Positions 52,505 to 60,939 of a DNA stretch of 64,000 nt are shown in pieces. The stretch covers positions 2,294,001 to 2,358,000 of the forward strand of contig NZ_JANHDH010000001.1 of NCBI RefSeq assembly GCF_026616195.1, given 5' to 3'. The position numbers were made by a program, and so were the translations under genes. Under the pieces are notes generated by a model. That model was not told where the DNA came from, searched no databases, and worked only from the letters and a program-made list of their open reading frames with translations. Positions within the stretch are counted from its first letter, which is position 1, and the number at the start of each line of letters is the position of its first letter. This DNA comes from Haloarchaeobius amylolyticus. GTDB lineage: Archaea > Halobacteriota > Halobacteria > Halobacteriales > Natrialbaceae.

Positions 52505-53917
52505 ATGTTCGACGTGTCACGTGATGACATAACGTCAGGGTCCCTGACACAGACCCTGCTCCTCCTCGCCGCCCCCCTCATCGCGCAGAACCTCGTCCGG
52601 TTCGCCCAGCTCGTCGTCGACGCCTTCTGGGTCGGGCAACTCGGCGAGCAGGCGGTCGCCGCGGTCGGACTGGTCTTCCCGCTCACCTCTATCTGTCTGG
52701 CCGTCGCCACGGCCGCGATGATCGGTACACAGGTCATCGTCTCCCAGCGGGTCGGCGGCGACGACGAGGTCGGCGCCCGCCGGGTCACGTTCAACGGGGT
52801 GGTGCTCTTCGCGCTCTTGCTCATGGTCCCCATCACGGCCATCGCCATCGTCGGTGCGGAACCGCTCATCTCGTGGACCGTCTCGACGCTCAACCCGGGG
52901 ACCGACGTCGTGACGCCCGCGACCGCCTACTTCGTCGCCTACGCCGTCGGCTTCCCGGCGATGGCGGCCTCCGACGCCATCGAGGGCGCGTTCGTCGGCT
53001 GGGGCGACGCCCGGGCCGCACTCTGGGTCAACGTCACCACGGTCGCGGTCAACCTGACGCTCGACCCGCTGCTCATCTTCGGCGTCGGCCCCTTCCCCGA
53101 GATGGGCGTCGAGGGGGCCGGGGCGGCGACGGCCATCGGCGGCATGGCCGGGCTGCTCCTCATCCTCGCGTTCTCGCTGGGCCTGCGCGACTCCTTCCAG
53201 TTCACGTGGGCGTCCGCGACCGTCGACCTCGCGGACTGGCGCGAGATGCTCGACGTGTCGCTCCCGAACGTCGGCCAGCGCCTCGCCCAGGACGCGGTCC
53301 GCCTCGTCATGATCAGCGTCGTCCTCGCCGGCGGCGGTGCGGCCGGCCTGACGGCGTACACGCTCGGGGCGCGCGTCTCCGCCATCGCGTGGATTCCCGC
53401 CGGCGGCTTCCAGCAGGCGGCCCAGAGCATCGTCGGACAGAACCTCGGGGCGGGCAACACCAGTCGCGCCCGCCAGACCACCTGGACCGGCGTCGGCATC
53501 ATCACGGCCGCGATGGTGGTCCTCGGCGGCCTCCAGTTGCTGTTCCCGGGGACCATCGCCCGGCTGTTCGTCCCCGACATCTCCGGCGACGGCCTCGCGC
53601 TCACGGTCGCGTACCTCCAGATACTCGCGGTCGGCTACTGGGCCATCGGCGCCTCCTACCTGCTGCGGGCGGGATTCAACGCGGCCCGGCGCACCAAGAC
53701 CAGCATGATCGCCTCGCTGGCACAGTACTGGGGCGTCCGCCTGCCGGTCGCGCTCGTCGGCGTCTACGTCCTCGACTACGGCGTGGTCGCGGTGTTCTGG
53801 GGCGTGACGCTCTCGAACGTGCTGGTCGCCATCGGCCTCGGGTTCTACTACTGGTACGAGACCAGCGAGGGCATGATGGAGCGGGCCGCCGACCGGGCCG
53901 CGGAGTCCGCCGGCTGA
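52505..53917 (+). CDS. MATE-family multidrug/toxin exporter
   Basis: The 470-residue transporter has about 12 membrane helices. The N-terminal MFDVSRDDITSGSLTQTLLLLAAPLIAQN segment and the VDAFWVGQLGEQAVAAVGL start of the first helix pair are typical of MATE proteins, and the second half repeats the pattern (LPNVGQRLAQDAVRL, QSIVGQNLGAGN). It uses a Na or proton gradient to export organic cations; the substrate is unknown. The GTTTTATGC about 30 bp upstream supports ATG 52505. Confidence 0.9.
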   Translation: MFDVSRDDITSGSLTQTLLLLAAPLIAQNLVRFAQLVVDAFWVGQLGEQAVAAVGLVFPLTSICLAVATAAMIGTQVIVSQRVGGDDEVGARRVTFNGVVLFALLLMVPITAIAIVGAEPLISWTVSTLNPGTDVVTPATAYFVAYAVGFPAMAASDAIEGAFVGWGDARAALWVNVTTVAVNLTLDPLLIFGVGPFPEMGVEGAGAATAIGGMAGLLLILAFSLGLRDSFQFTWASATVDLADWREMLDVSLPNVGQRLAQDAVRLVMISVVLAGGGAAGLTAYTLGARVSAIAWIPAGGFQQAAQSIVGQNLGAGNTSRARQTTWTGVGIITAAMVVLGGLQLLFPGTIARLFVPDISGDGLALTVAYLQILAVGYWAIGASYLLRAGFNAARRTKTSMIASLAQYWGVRLPVALVGVYVLDYGVVAVFWGVTLSNVLVAIGLGFYYWYETSEGMMERAADRAAESAG

Positions 53918-53979
53918 CCTCCCGGCATCTGTCCGACCCAGGGAGTACAGTTACTCCCCCGCGGTGCGAACGGTGTGGA

Positions 53980-54420
53980 ATGAGCACCACGCCGCGCGCA
54001 GCCAGCGAGTCCCTCGCCCGACAGTTCTTCGCGTGCATCACGGACCACGACCTCGCGGGATTGCGCGACCTGCTCGCCGAGGACTTCGTGATGGTGTACG
54101 GGACCGCCGAGTACGACGCAGCGACCTTCATCGACAACGAGGCGACGTACCTCGAGCTGTTCCCCGACCTGCGCTACGCGGTCGACGACCTCCGCGCGAC
54201 GGCCGAGCTGGTCGCCGTCCGCTGTACGGTCACCGGCACGCACGAGGGGAGCGACGGCCCCGGCGTGTTCGCCGACGTCGACGCGACCGGGAACGAGTTC
54301 GAGGTCGTCTCGACGAACGTCCTCCACGTCGCCGACGGTCGCGTCACCGAACTGTGGAGCGAGTGGGACGCCCTGGGCATGTACGAGCAGCTCGGACTCG
54401 TCCGGGTCGAGGCCGCCTGA
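53980..54420 (+). CDS. SnoaL-like/NTF2-fold protein
   Basis: The 146-residue single-domain protein has the cone-shaped NTF2-like fold of the SnoaL/ester-cyclase group, for example FFACITDHDLAGLRDLLAEDFVMV near residue 20 and RVTELWSEWDALGMYEQLGLV at the end. Such proteins act on polyketides, small metabolites or only bind ligands. No biosynthetic cluster is nearby. Its start follows the MATE gene by 63 bp. Confidence 0.75.
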   Translation: MSTTPRAASESLARQFFACITDHDLAGLRDLLAEDFVMVYGTAEYDAATFIDNEATYLELFPDLRYAVDDLRATAELVAVRCTVTGTHEGSDGPGVFADVDATGNEFEVVSTNVLHVADGRVTELWSEWDALGMYEQLGLVRVEAA

Positions 54421-54488
54421 CGCGCCGGTCCACTTCCGCCCCGGTACGGAAACGTTCTTGATACCGGGGACCCGGCTATGGAACGAGA

Positions 54489-56834
54489 ATGGAGGTCGCC
54501 GAGGTCGTTCCAGATTTTGCCGACGCCTTCGCCTTCGAGGAGTTCAATCGCATGCAGCGGGAGGCGCTGCCGGCGTTGCTCGACTCGTCGGAGAACGTCG
54601 TCGCGAGCGCGCCGACCGCCAGCGGGAAGACCGCGCTGGCCGAACTCGCCATCTGTCGGGCGCTCGATACGGGGGGTACCGCGCTGTTCATCGCGCCGCT
54701 GCGCGCGCTGACGAACGAGAAGGAGGCGGACTGGGACCGCTTCGAGGAGCTGGGCTACTCGGTGTACGTCGTCACCGGCGAGCGCGACCTGAATCCACGT
54801 CGCGCGCGTCACGCGGACATCCTCGTGATGACGCCCGAGAAGCTCGACTCGGCGACCCGCAAGCACGACACGGCCCGGTACGACTTCATCACGGATGTCG
54901 ACGTCTGCGTCATCGACGAGGTCCACCTGCTGGACTCGGACCGTCGCGGTGCGGTCCTGGAGGTGACCGTCTCGCGGCTCCGCCGGCTCTGTGCCCCCCG
55001 CGTGGTGGCACTGTCGGCGACCATGCCGAACATCGACGACGTGGCCGCGTGGCTCGACGCGCCGCCGGAGAACACCTTCGAGTTCGGCGACGAGTACCGG
55101 CCTGTGGACCTCCACGCCGACGTGAAGACCTACAGCCACGGCGAGAACTCCTTCGCGGACAAGTACCGGCGGCTCTACCGCGCGCTCGACCTCGCCGAAC
55201 CGCACCTGAACGACGACGGGCAGGCACTGGTGTTCGTCTCCTCCCGGCAGGACACGGTGCAGGCCGCGAAGAAGGCCCGCGACGAGATCTCGGAGCGGGA
55301 CGTGTCGATGGGCGCGCGCGGCGACTACGACTTCCACACCGAGACGCAGGAGCTCGACAACGACACCCTCCGGAACTCCTGCATCGACGGGGTGGCGTTC
55401 CACCACGCCGGCCTCTCGAAGAACGACAAGGACCGCGTCGAGGAGTGGTTCAAGCAGGGCAAGCTCCAGTTGCTGTTCTCGACCTCGACGCTGGCGTGGG
55501 GCGTGAACCTCCCCGCCCGGTGTGTCGTCATCCGGGACACGAAACTCCACGACCCCCTCGAGGGCGAGGTCGACATGAGCCCCCTCGACGTGCTCCAGAT
55601 GCTCGGGCGCGCCGGCCGCCCCGGCTACGACGACGTGGGCCACGGCTACGTGGTCTGTGACGCCTCGGACGCCGGCAAGTACCGGCGACTGCTCAAGGAG
55701 GGCAAGGAGATAGAGAGCCGCCTCGCGGAGAACCTCGACGCCCACCTGAACGCCGAGATCGCGATGGGCACCGTCAGGGACCTCGACGACGTGATGGACT
55801 GGCTGGAGACCACGTTCTACTACCAGCGCGCCCAGTCCGAACCCGAGCAGTACGACTTCGCGAACCTCCGCGAGCGGGTGCGCGAGGTCCTGAAGTCGCT
55901 GGTCGACCACGGCTTCGTCGACCTGGGCGACGAGCTCGACATCTCCGCGACCGGCCTCGGCGTGCTCGCCTCGAAGTACTACCTCCGGCTGGAGACCGCG
56001 GAACGCTTCAAGACGCTCGCGGACTCCGAGGGCATCACCGAGAAGGGTGTTCTCGGCGCCGTCGCGACCGCCGCCGAGTTCGACAGCGTGAGCGCCCGCC
56101 AGTCCGAGAAGGAGGCGGTCGACGCCATGCTCGTCGGGCAGGACACCGGCGAGATGGACGCCGGCGGCCGGAAGGTGCTCGCCATCCTCGTCGGGTCGAT
56201 GAACGGGACGACCCCCGGCGACCTGCGCTCGGACGCGTGGGTCATCAAGCAGAACGGCCTGCGCCTGCTCGCCGCGCTCCAGGCGTTCCTCGACCGGTTC
56301 GCGACCCCCCACGCGACCAACGTCGCTCGCCGGGTCGAGGCCCGCGTCGAGAACGGGGTCGCCCCCGATGCAGTGGGCCTGACCGCCATCGACGGGGTCG
56401 GCCCCGGCCGCGCCAGCAAGCTCGCCAAGGAGGGCCTGGAGACGCCTGCCGACGCGGTCGACGCCGGCGTCGACGGGCTCGTCACGGCCGGCCTCTCCGA
56501 GGGCGTCGCCGAGCAGGTGTACGAGGGCGCGAAGAAACTGCCCGACATCTCCGTGGAGTGGGGTGACTTCCCGAGCACCATCGGCCGCGGCGAGAACGAC
56601 ATGTGCGAGGTGACGGTCCGCAACGACGGCGGCAGCGGCTCTGCCGGGGTGCGCGTGACGGTCAACGGCGTCGAGATGTCCGCGACCGAGACCTACCTCG
56701 ACGGGGAGACCTCGGTCCCGGTCGGCGTCTTCGGCGCGACCGACGACGAGTTGACCTACGAGGTGTCGGTCGCGTTCTCGAACCTGCCGCTGGTTCCGGT
56801 GACTGAGACGCGGACGGTTCGCGTGCAGGACTGA
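54489..56834 (+). CDS. Ski2-like superfamily 2 helicase (Hel308-like)
   Basis: The 781-residue ATP-dependent helicase has motif I APTASGKT near residue 41, motif II VIDEVHLLD near residue 145, motif III LSATMPN and motif VI QMLGRAGRPGYDD. A winged-helix and a Sec63-like/HhH region (IDGVGPGRASKLAKEG near residue 640) follow, as in Hel308-type enzymes that remodel stalled replication forks. A C-terminal Ig/FN3-like sandwich (about residues 690-780) is added, which resembles the Brr2/ASCC3 Sec63 modules more than classic Hel308. Whether it acts on DNA or RNA is not decided here. Confidence 0.88.
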   Translation: MEVAEVVPDFADAFAFEEFNRMQREALPALLDSSENVVASAPTASGKTALAELAICRALDTGGTALFIAPLRALTNEKEADWDRFEELGYSVYVVTGERDLNPRRARHADILVMTPEKLDSATRKHDTARYDFITDVDVCVIDEVHLLDSDRRGAVLEVTVSRLRRLCAPRVVALSATMPNIDDVAAWLDAPPENTFEFGDEYRPVDLHADVKTYSHGENSFADKYRRLYRALDLAEPHLNDDGQALVFVSSRQDTVQAAKKARDEISERDVSMGARGDYDFHTETQELDNDTLRNSCIDGVAFHHAGLSKNDKDRVEEWFKQGKLQLLFSTSTLAWGVNLPARCVVIRDTKLHDPLEGEVDMSPLDVLQMLGRAGRPGYDDVGHGYVVCDASDAGKYRRLLKEGKEIESRLAENLDAHLNAEIAMGTVRDLDDVMDWLETTFYYQRAQSEPEQYDFANLRERVREVLKSLVDHGFVDLGDELDISATGLGVLASKYYLRLETAERFKTLADSEGITEKGVLGAVATAAEFDSVSARQSEKEAVDAMLVGQDTGEMDAGGRKVLAILVGSMNGTTPGDLRSDAWVIKQNGLRLLAALQAFLDRFATPHATNVARRVEARVENGVAPDAVGLTAIDGVGPGRASKLAKEGLETPADAVDAGVDGLVTAGLSEGVAEQVYEGAKKLPDISVEWGDFPSTIGRGENDMCEVTVRNDGGSGSAGVRVTVNGVEMSATETYLDGETSVPVGVFGATDDELTYEVSVAFSNLPLVPVTETRTVRVQD

Positions 56835-56910
56835 GCGAGTTCGGGCAGCAACTGTTCTCGGTTCGGCTGTATGGTCGGAGATTAAACGTCCGCGGCCGGT
56901 ACCGGCGGGT

Positions 56911-57504
56911 ATGTCCCCCGCAGGTGGCGACACCCCGCCGACAGCCGACGGGTTCCGGATACCCGACGAGGCCGTGGGCGCCCGGGTCGACGTGCTGCGG
57001 TACCCCGGCGAGGACGACGGCGAGGCCAGGTATCGTGGCGTGCCTGCGGGTGAGGGTGCCGGAACCGTCGCGGAGCGCGAGAACGCGGCGAAGCGACAGT
57101 GGTTCACCACCCAGAGCACGGTCTGGTGGGGGCTGCTCGGGCTGGCACCGCTCTCGTTGTTCGGGACGCTGGCCGAGTCGGTCGGGCTCCCGTACGTAAC
57201 TGGCTTGCTCTGGCTGGCGGTCGTCGCCGCACTTCGGTGGTGGTACGACACCGCGGACCCGCGGGAATCGACGCCGGAACTCGTCGCCGAGGACGTCCCG
57301 GCCGCGACCGCCCGGCGGGAGTTCGACGCGGCGCTCGACGACGGGGTCGACGCAGCACTCGACAGCGTGACCGCGACCGTCGAATCGCGGCCGTCTCAGT
57401 CCTCGACGTCGAGCAGTTCGTCGACCGTCGCCAGCAGGTCCTCGGGCGAGTCGACGACGAAATCCGCACTGGAGAGGTCGACCGACTCGTCCGCGCCGGA
57501 GTGA
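56911..57504 (+). CDS. Membrane protein whose tail overlaps the HAD gene
   Basis: The 197-residue protein has a polar N-terminus and a two-helix hairpin (about residues 73-110), then an acidic helix. The last 37 residues (Ser/Thr-rich, starting RPSQSSTSSS) read across the antisense of the HAD gene's 3' end, a 109-bp convergent overlap. Ser-rich composition there matches antisense of the HAD coding strand, so the original protein probably ended near residue 160. A frameshift or lost stop is possible. Function unknown. Confidence 0.6.
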   Translation: MSPAGGDTPPTADGFRIPDEAVGARVDVLRYPGEDDGEARYRGVPAGEGAGTVAERENAAKRQWFTTQSTVWWGLLGLAPLSLFGTLAESVGLPYVTGLLWLAVVAALRWWYDTADPRESTPELVAEDVPAATARREFDAALDDGVDAALDSVTATVESRPSQSSTSSSSSTVASRSSGESTTKSALERSTDSSAPE

Positions 57505-58055
57505 TAGCCGATGCAGGTCGTGCCGGCGGCGACCGCCGAGTCGACGCCGTGTTCGGAATCCTCGACCGCGATGCAGTCCCCGGGTGCGAAGCCGACCTCG
57601 CCGGCGGCGTGTTCGAAGATGTGCGGCTCGGGCTTGCCGGGCGCGTCGATGTCCTCGGCGCTGACGACCGCGTCGAACCGCAGGTCGAACCGGTCGAGGA
57701 CGAGGTCGATCCAGTCGTGGGGCGAGGAGGAGACGATGGCCATGGGGATGTCGGCCTCGCGGCGGGCGGCCAGCCAGTCGGCGAACCCGGGCAGGAGGTC
57801 GACCTTCTCGGTGTAGATGGTCGCTGCGGTCTCGTCGAAGCGGGCGACCCACTCCTCTTTGGTGACGGCGACGTCGTAGTGCTCCGTGAGGTAGTCGTGG
57901 ATCTCGCGGTAGTTCATGCCCATTATCTCGCGGACCGCGACGTCCTCGTCGGGGACCGCCCAGGGGAGCAACTCCTCGCGCTCGCGCTCGACCCAGTAGT
58001 CCTCGGAGTCGACCAGCACGCCGTCCATGTCGAACAGCACCGCGTCGTGACTCAT
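57396..58055 (-). CDS. HAD-family sugar phosphatase / beta-phosphoglucomutase-like
   Basis: The 219-residue phosphatase has the DxD nucleophile motif FDMDGVLVDSED, motif II IVSSSPHDW, the Lys and acid motifs KPEPHIFEHAA and VEDSEHGVDSA. A helical cap follows the first motif, as in the beta-phosphoglucomutase/GPP group. The substrate is probably a small sugar phosphate or related. It converges on the membrane-protein gene with an overlap of 109 bp. Confidence 0.9.
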   Translation of the reverse strand: MSHDAVLFDMDGVLVDSEDYWVEREREELLPWAVPDEDVAVREIMGMNYREIHDYLTEHYDVAVTKEEWVARFDETAATIYTEKVDLLPGFADWLAARREADIPMAIVSSSPHDWIDLVLDRFDLRFDAVVSAEDIDAPGKPEPHIFEHAAGEVGFAPGDCIAVEDSEHGVDSAVAAGTTCIGYHSGADESVDLSSADFVVDSPEDLLATVDELLDVED

Positions 58056-58180
58056 GTGTTGGTTCCGAGGATGGGGGCCGGGTACTTCGTTTGGGTGGGT
58101 TCGTGGGTTGGGACGCTGGGAGGGTGGAGTGCCGGGTGCGGTTCTGGGTGGGGTTCAGGGAGGCAGTTGCGCAGGTGTTC

Positions 58181-58336
58181 GTGGCGACGAGCAGCGTGCT
58201 CGCGCCGATGGCGGTGAACGACCGCGACCGCCCCGCACGGCACCGCCCCGACCTCCGCACCACGCCCTCCCCAGCCGATTCCGATGCTCACTTCGCTCCG
58301 TTTCACTCCGCTTCGTTGCGCGTCTCATCCCTCGCG
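58181..58336 (-). repeat. Dispersed intergenic repeat, copy B
   Basis: On the minus strand it shares the core TCGGCTGGGGAGGGCGTGGT (58259-58278) and the distal ATCGGCGCGAGCACGCTGCT part with copy A. It occupies most of the 394-bp gap between the HAD gene and the zinc-ribbon gene, which otherwise holds only the TATA-like TTCAAATACC (58420-58429) of the latter. Confidence 0.65.
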
Positions 58337-58419
58337 TGCTTTCATCGGCGGCCTCACTGCGTTCGGACCGCCGACCGCACGCGCCACCCGGAAATCCACC
58401 AGCCATCGCGGGCCCACCA

Positions 58420-58429
58420 TTCAAATACC
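58420..58429 (+). promoter_or_regulatory. TATA-like element of the NucS-N/zinc-ribbon gene
   Basis: TTCAAATACC lies 21-30 bp before ATG 58450, giving a leaderless message. The same 10-mer occurs at 8608-8617 without a gene. Confidence 0.55.
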
Positions 58430-58449
58430 AGCACGGGGCCAACCCCGGC

Positions 58450-59220
58450 ATGACAGCCGGAGCAGCAGTCCGCGTCTTCGCGGGGGATTGCAGCGTCGTC
58501 TTCGACGGCGCCGACAGACAGGAACACCGGGGCCACGTCGTGGTCGTGGTCAAACCGGACGACACGGTGCTGGTCCACGACGCGAAGGGCTACCAGCCCG
58601 TGGCGTGGCTGACCCGGGCCAGCGAGGTCTGGGTGACCAACGACGGGGAGCTGGACCTGCGGGCGAAAGACGGCGACCAGACGCTGCTGGTGAAGTCCCA
58701 CCAGCTCCACCTCACGGGGACCTACCCGACGAGCACCGCGGGGACACCGGCGGGTCGGTGCCCGGACTGTGGCGGCGCGCTGGTCAGGACCCGGCGGGCG
58801 GTGACCTGCCTCGACTGCGAGCGCCACCACGGCATCCCCACAGATGCGGTGGTCCACGGCGGGCGCTGTGACTGCGGGCTGCCCCGGATGCGGGTCGAGC
58901 GTGGGGCGCCGCTGGACCTCTGTATCGACCGCGACTGCGAGTCGCTGGACAGCGCGGTGGTCGACCGGTTCGACCGGGCGTGGGACTGTCCCGAGTGCGG
59001 GGACGACCTGCGGGTGCTCCGCCGTGGCGGCCTGCTGGCGGGATGCGACTCCTACCCGGACTGCGACACCGGGTTCTCGTTCCCGGCCGGTACCGTCGTC
59101 GGGACCTGCGAGTGCGGGCTGCCGGTGTTCGAGACGGCCAGCGGCCGGCGATGTCTGGACAGCACCTGCGACCGCGACTGGACCGAAGGAAACGGTGTCG
59201 AGGCCGAGACGGGGCCCTGA
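58450..59220 (+). CDS. NucS N-domain-like protein with C4 zinc ribbons, no nuclease domain
   Basis: The 256-residue protein starts VRVFAGDCSVVFDGADRQEH and VVVVVKPDDTVLVHDAKGYQPVAW, matching the beta-sandwich N-domain of NucS/EndoMS-type DNA mismatch endonucleases. It lacks the RecB-like nuclease half. Instead it has at least four cysteine knuckles (CPDCGG, CLDCER, CPECGD, CECGLPVF) like those of type IA topoisomerase zinc ribbons. It likely binds single-stranded or junction DNA. I recall haloarchaeal proteins of this type but not their function. The tRNA-splicing endonuclease gene follows at 63 bp. Confidence 0.7.
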   Translation: MTAGAAVRVFAGDCSVVFDGADRQEHRGHVVVVVKPDDTVLVHDAKGYQPVAWLTRASEVWVTNDGELDLRAKDGDQTLLVKSHQLHLTGTYPTSTAGTPAGRCPDCGGALVRTRRAVTCLDCERHHGIPTDAVVHGGRCDCGLPRMRVERGAPLDLCIDRDCESLDSAVVDRFDRAWDCPECGDDLRVLRRGGLLAGCDSYPDCDTGFSFPAGTVVGTCECGLPVFETASGRRCLDSTCDRDWTEGNGVEAETGP

Positions 59221-59283
59221 CCGACCCGCCCCAGGCGACCGGGGACCGTCACCCCTTTGCCCGCCCGGGGCGCATCCGCGCCC

Positions 59284-60315
59284 ATGGACGGACACCTCGA
59301 CGGCGGCGTCGTGCACGTGGGGCAGGACGCCCGCCAGCGGTACTACGACTCGCGGGGGTACGGCTACCCTCTCGGCGGGAACGACGTGGCGCTCGCGCCG
59401 GTCGAGGCGGCCCACCTGCTCTACCGCGGCGACCTCGATTCCGTCGACGGGATGGAATTTCGAGAGTTCATCCGCGACGCGACCGACCCCGGGTTCATGC
59501 CGCGCTTTCTGGTCTACGCCGACCTCCGCGAGCGTGGCTTCTACCTCTCGCCGGCGAAGGCGGACTGGCTCCACGGCGTCGAGCCCGACTCTGAAGATTT
59601 CGTGGTCTACCCCCGCGGGAAGGGCCCGACCGACGGCGAGGTCGAATATCGGGTTCGAGTGGTCGGCGAGCGCGAGACGGTCGACGCGGTGGCGCTGGGC
59701 GACGGCGTCCTGGCGGTCGTCGACGAGGAGTCCGAGATAACCTACCTCGATACGGACCACCCGGACATCGACGGCTCGGCCGGTATCTCGCTCCCCACGG
59801 GTGTCGACTGCGACCTGCTCGCGGACCGTGCGACCTGCTGGAACCCGCCGGCGAAACTGTACGAGGAGGGCTTCTACGGCACGCCACTGGACGGCCGGGA
59901 CTCCGACCTCGGCGCCATCCAGCTCTCGCTGGTCGAGGCGGCCTACCTCGCCACCCGCGGCGCAGTCGACGTGGACCCCGAGACGGTCTGTGCGCGCGGC
60001 CGCGAGGTCGAAGGCGAGCGATTCGACCGCCGGCTCCGGGTCTACGCCGCCCTGCGCGAGGCCGAAGTGGTGCCCAAGACCGGCTTCAAGTTCGGCGCGG
60101 ACTTCCGGACCTACGCCGAGTTCGAGAGCGTCGACGACTTCGGGCATAGCGAGATGCTGGTCCGGGTGCTGCCCATCAGTCACACCTTCGCGCCGCGCGA
60201 CCTGGCGCTCGACGTCCGGCTGGCGAACGGGGTCCGCAAGGAGATGGTGTTCGGGCTCGTGGATCGGCCCGGCGATGGGGTGACGTGGCTGCGGGTCGGG
60301 CGGTTGACGCCCTGA
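59284..60315 (+). CDS. endA: tRNA-splicing endonuclease, fused two-repeat form
   Basis: The 343-residue enzyme cuts the introns out of archaeal tRNAs and pre-rRNA at bulge-helix-bulge sites. It has two repeats; the second (about residues 180-340) carries the active site with Tyr in ADFRTYAEF, His in LPISHTFAP and Lys in GVRKEMVFGLV. The first repeat has no catalytic triad and supplies structure, as in the fused haloarchaeal enzyme. ATG 59284 was chosen because the upstream extension is Arg/Ala-rich. It is followed by a 624-bp repeat-bearing gap and then the longer TrpRS gene. Confidence 0.95.
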   Translation: MDGHLDGGVVHVGQDARQRYYDSRGYGYPLGGNDVALAPVEAAHLLYRGDLDSVDGMEFREFIRDATDPGFMPRFLVYADLRERGFYLSPAKADWLHGVEPDSEDFVVYPRGKGPTDGEVEYRVRVVGERETVDAVALGDGVLAVVDEESEITYLDTDHPDIDGSAGISLPTGVDCDLLADRATCWNPPAKLYEEGFYGTPLDGRDSDLGAIQLSLVEAAYLATRGAVDVDPETVCARGREVEGERFDRRLRVYAALREAEVVPKTGFKFGADFRTYAEFESVDDFGHSEMLVRVLPISHTFAPRDLALDVRLANGVRKEMVFGLVDRPGDGVTWLRVGRLTP

Positions 60316-60480
60316 AACCTGCTTCGACCTGGGGTTCGAGTCTCTCTATTCTACGGCTCGCCCCTGATGCATTCGACCCCATCGTCACGCACTGCTGCCA
60401 GAACCGACCGCTGGGGTGTGTTCGTGTTCTCGCCCAACCGTGTCACGTGTCTCGTGGAGTTCGTCGAGTACGCAGTCGAC

Positions 60481-60573
60481 TCGCACTGGCGTCCACGACC
60501 GCCACTGCCCCGCCCCGCAGCCACGCCCTCCCCAGCCGACTCCCTCCACTTCGTTCCGGGCGTCCCTCGCGCA
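60481..60573 (-). repeat. Dispersed intergenic repeat, copy C
   Basis: On the minus strand it contains TCGGCTGGGGAGGGCGTGGC (60520-60539), one base different from copy A, preceded by CGCGAGGGACG and GAAGTGGAGGGAG. It is inverted relative to copy D, with about 120 bp between them, so the region 60481-60800 can form a long hairpin. Confidence 0.65.
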
Positions 60574-60695
60574 ATGTCGGTTCGCGGCCTTCGGCACGCT
60601 CACCAGTGCGCGCCAGGTGATTCCTCCGTCGCGCGTTGAACGCCGAATCTCAGTCTGGCGCGTGCAGGCGGGCGGGTTCATCCGCCCGCCGAACC

Positions 60696-60801
60696 GCGCG
60701 AGGGATGAGACGCGCAACGAAGCGGAGTGAAACGGAGCGAAGCGAGCATCGGTATCGGCTGGGGAGGGTGTGGTGCGGTCACGACGCCAGCGCGAGTGAA
60801 C
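60696..60801 (+). repeat. Dispersed intergenic repeat, copy D
   Basis: It contains CGCGAGGGATGAGACGCGCA and the core TCGGCTGGGGAGGGTGTGGT (from 60755). Its left part is nearly identical to the corresponding part of copy B over about 60 bp. The remaining gap to the trpS start holds an A/T-rich promoter (AAGCTTTTTG at 60899-60909). Confidence 0.65.
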
Positions 60802-60939
60802 TGCCAGTCGGTCTCGGCCGTGACCACGACAGACCGGGTCGCCCCACCGACGACGCTCTCGACAACCGACACGCACCACACCCCAGAACACGGGAAGCGA
60901 AGCTTTTTGCGCGGGCCGACGCCACTCTCGGGTAGTCAA

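Noticed and set aside
58054-58449. An N-terminal extension of the zinc-ribbon protein through the intergenic repeat
   Set aside because: The TATA-like element at 58420-58429 fits ATG 58450, and the extension is Arg/Pro-rich and encoded by repeat copy B.
60316-60939. A Trp leader before the longer trpS
   Set aside because: No short ORF with adjacent Trp codons near a TATA-like site was seen; only repeats and an A/T-rich promoter.
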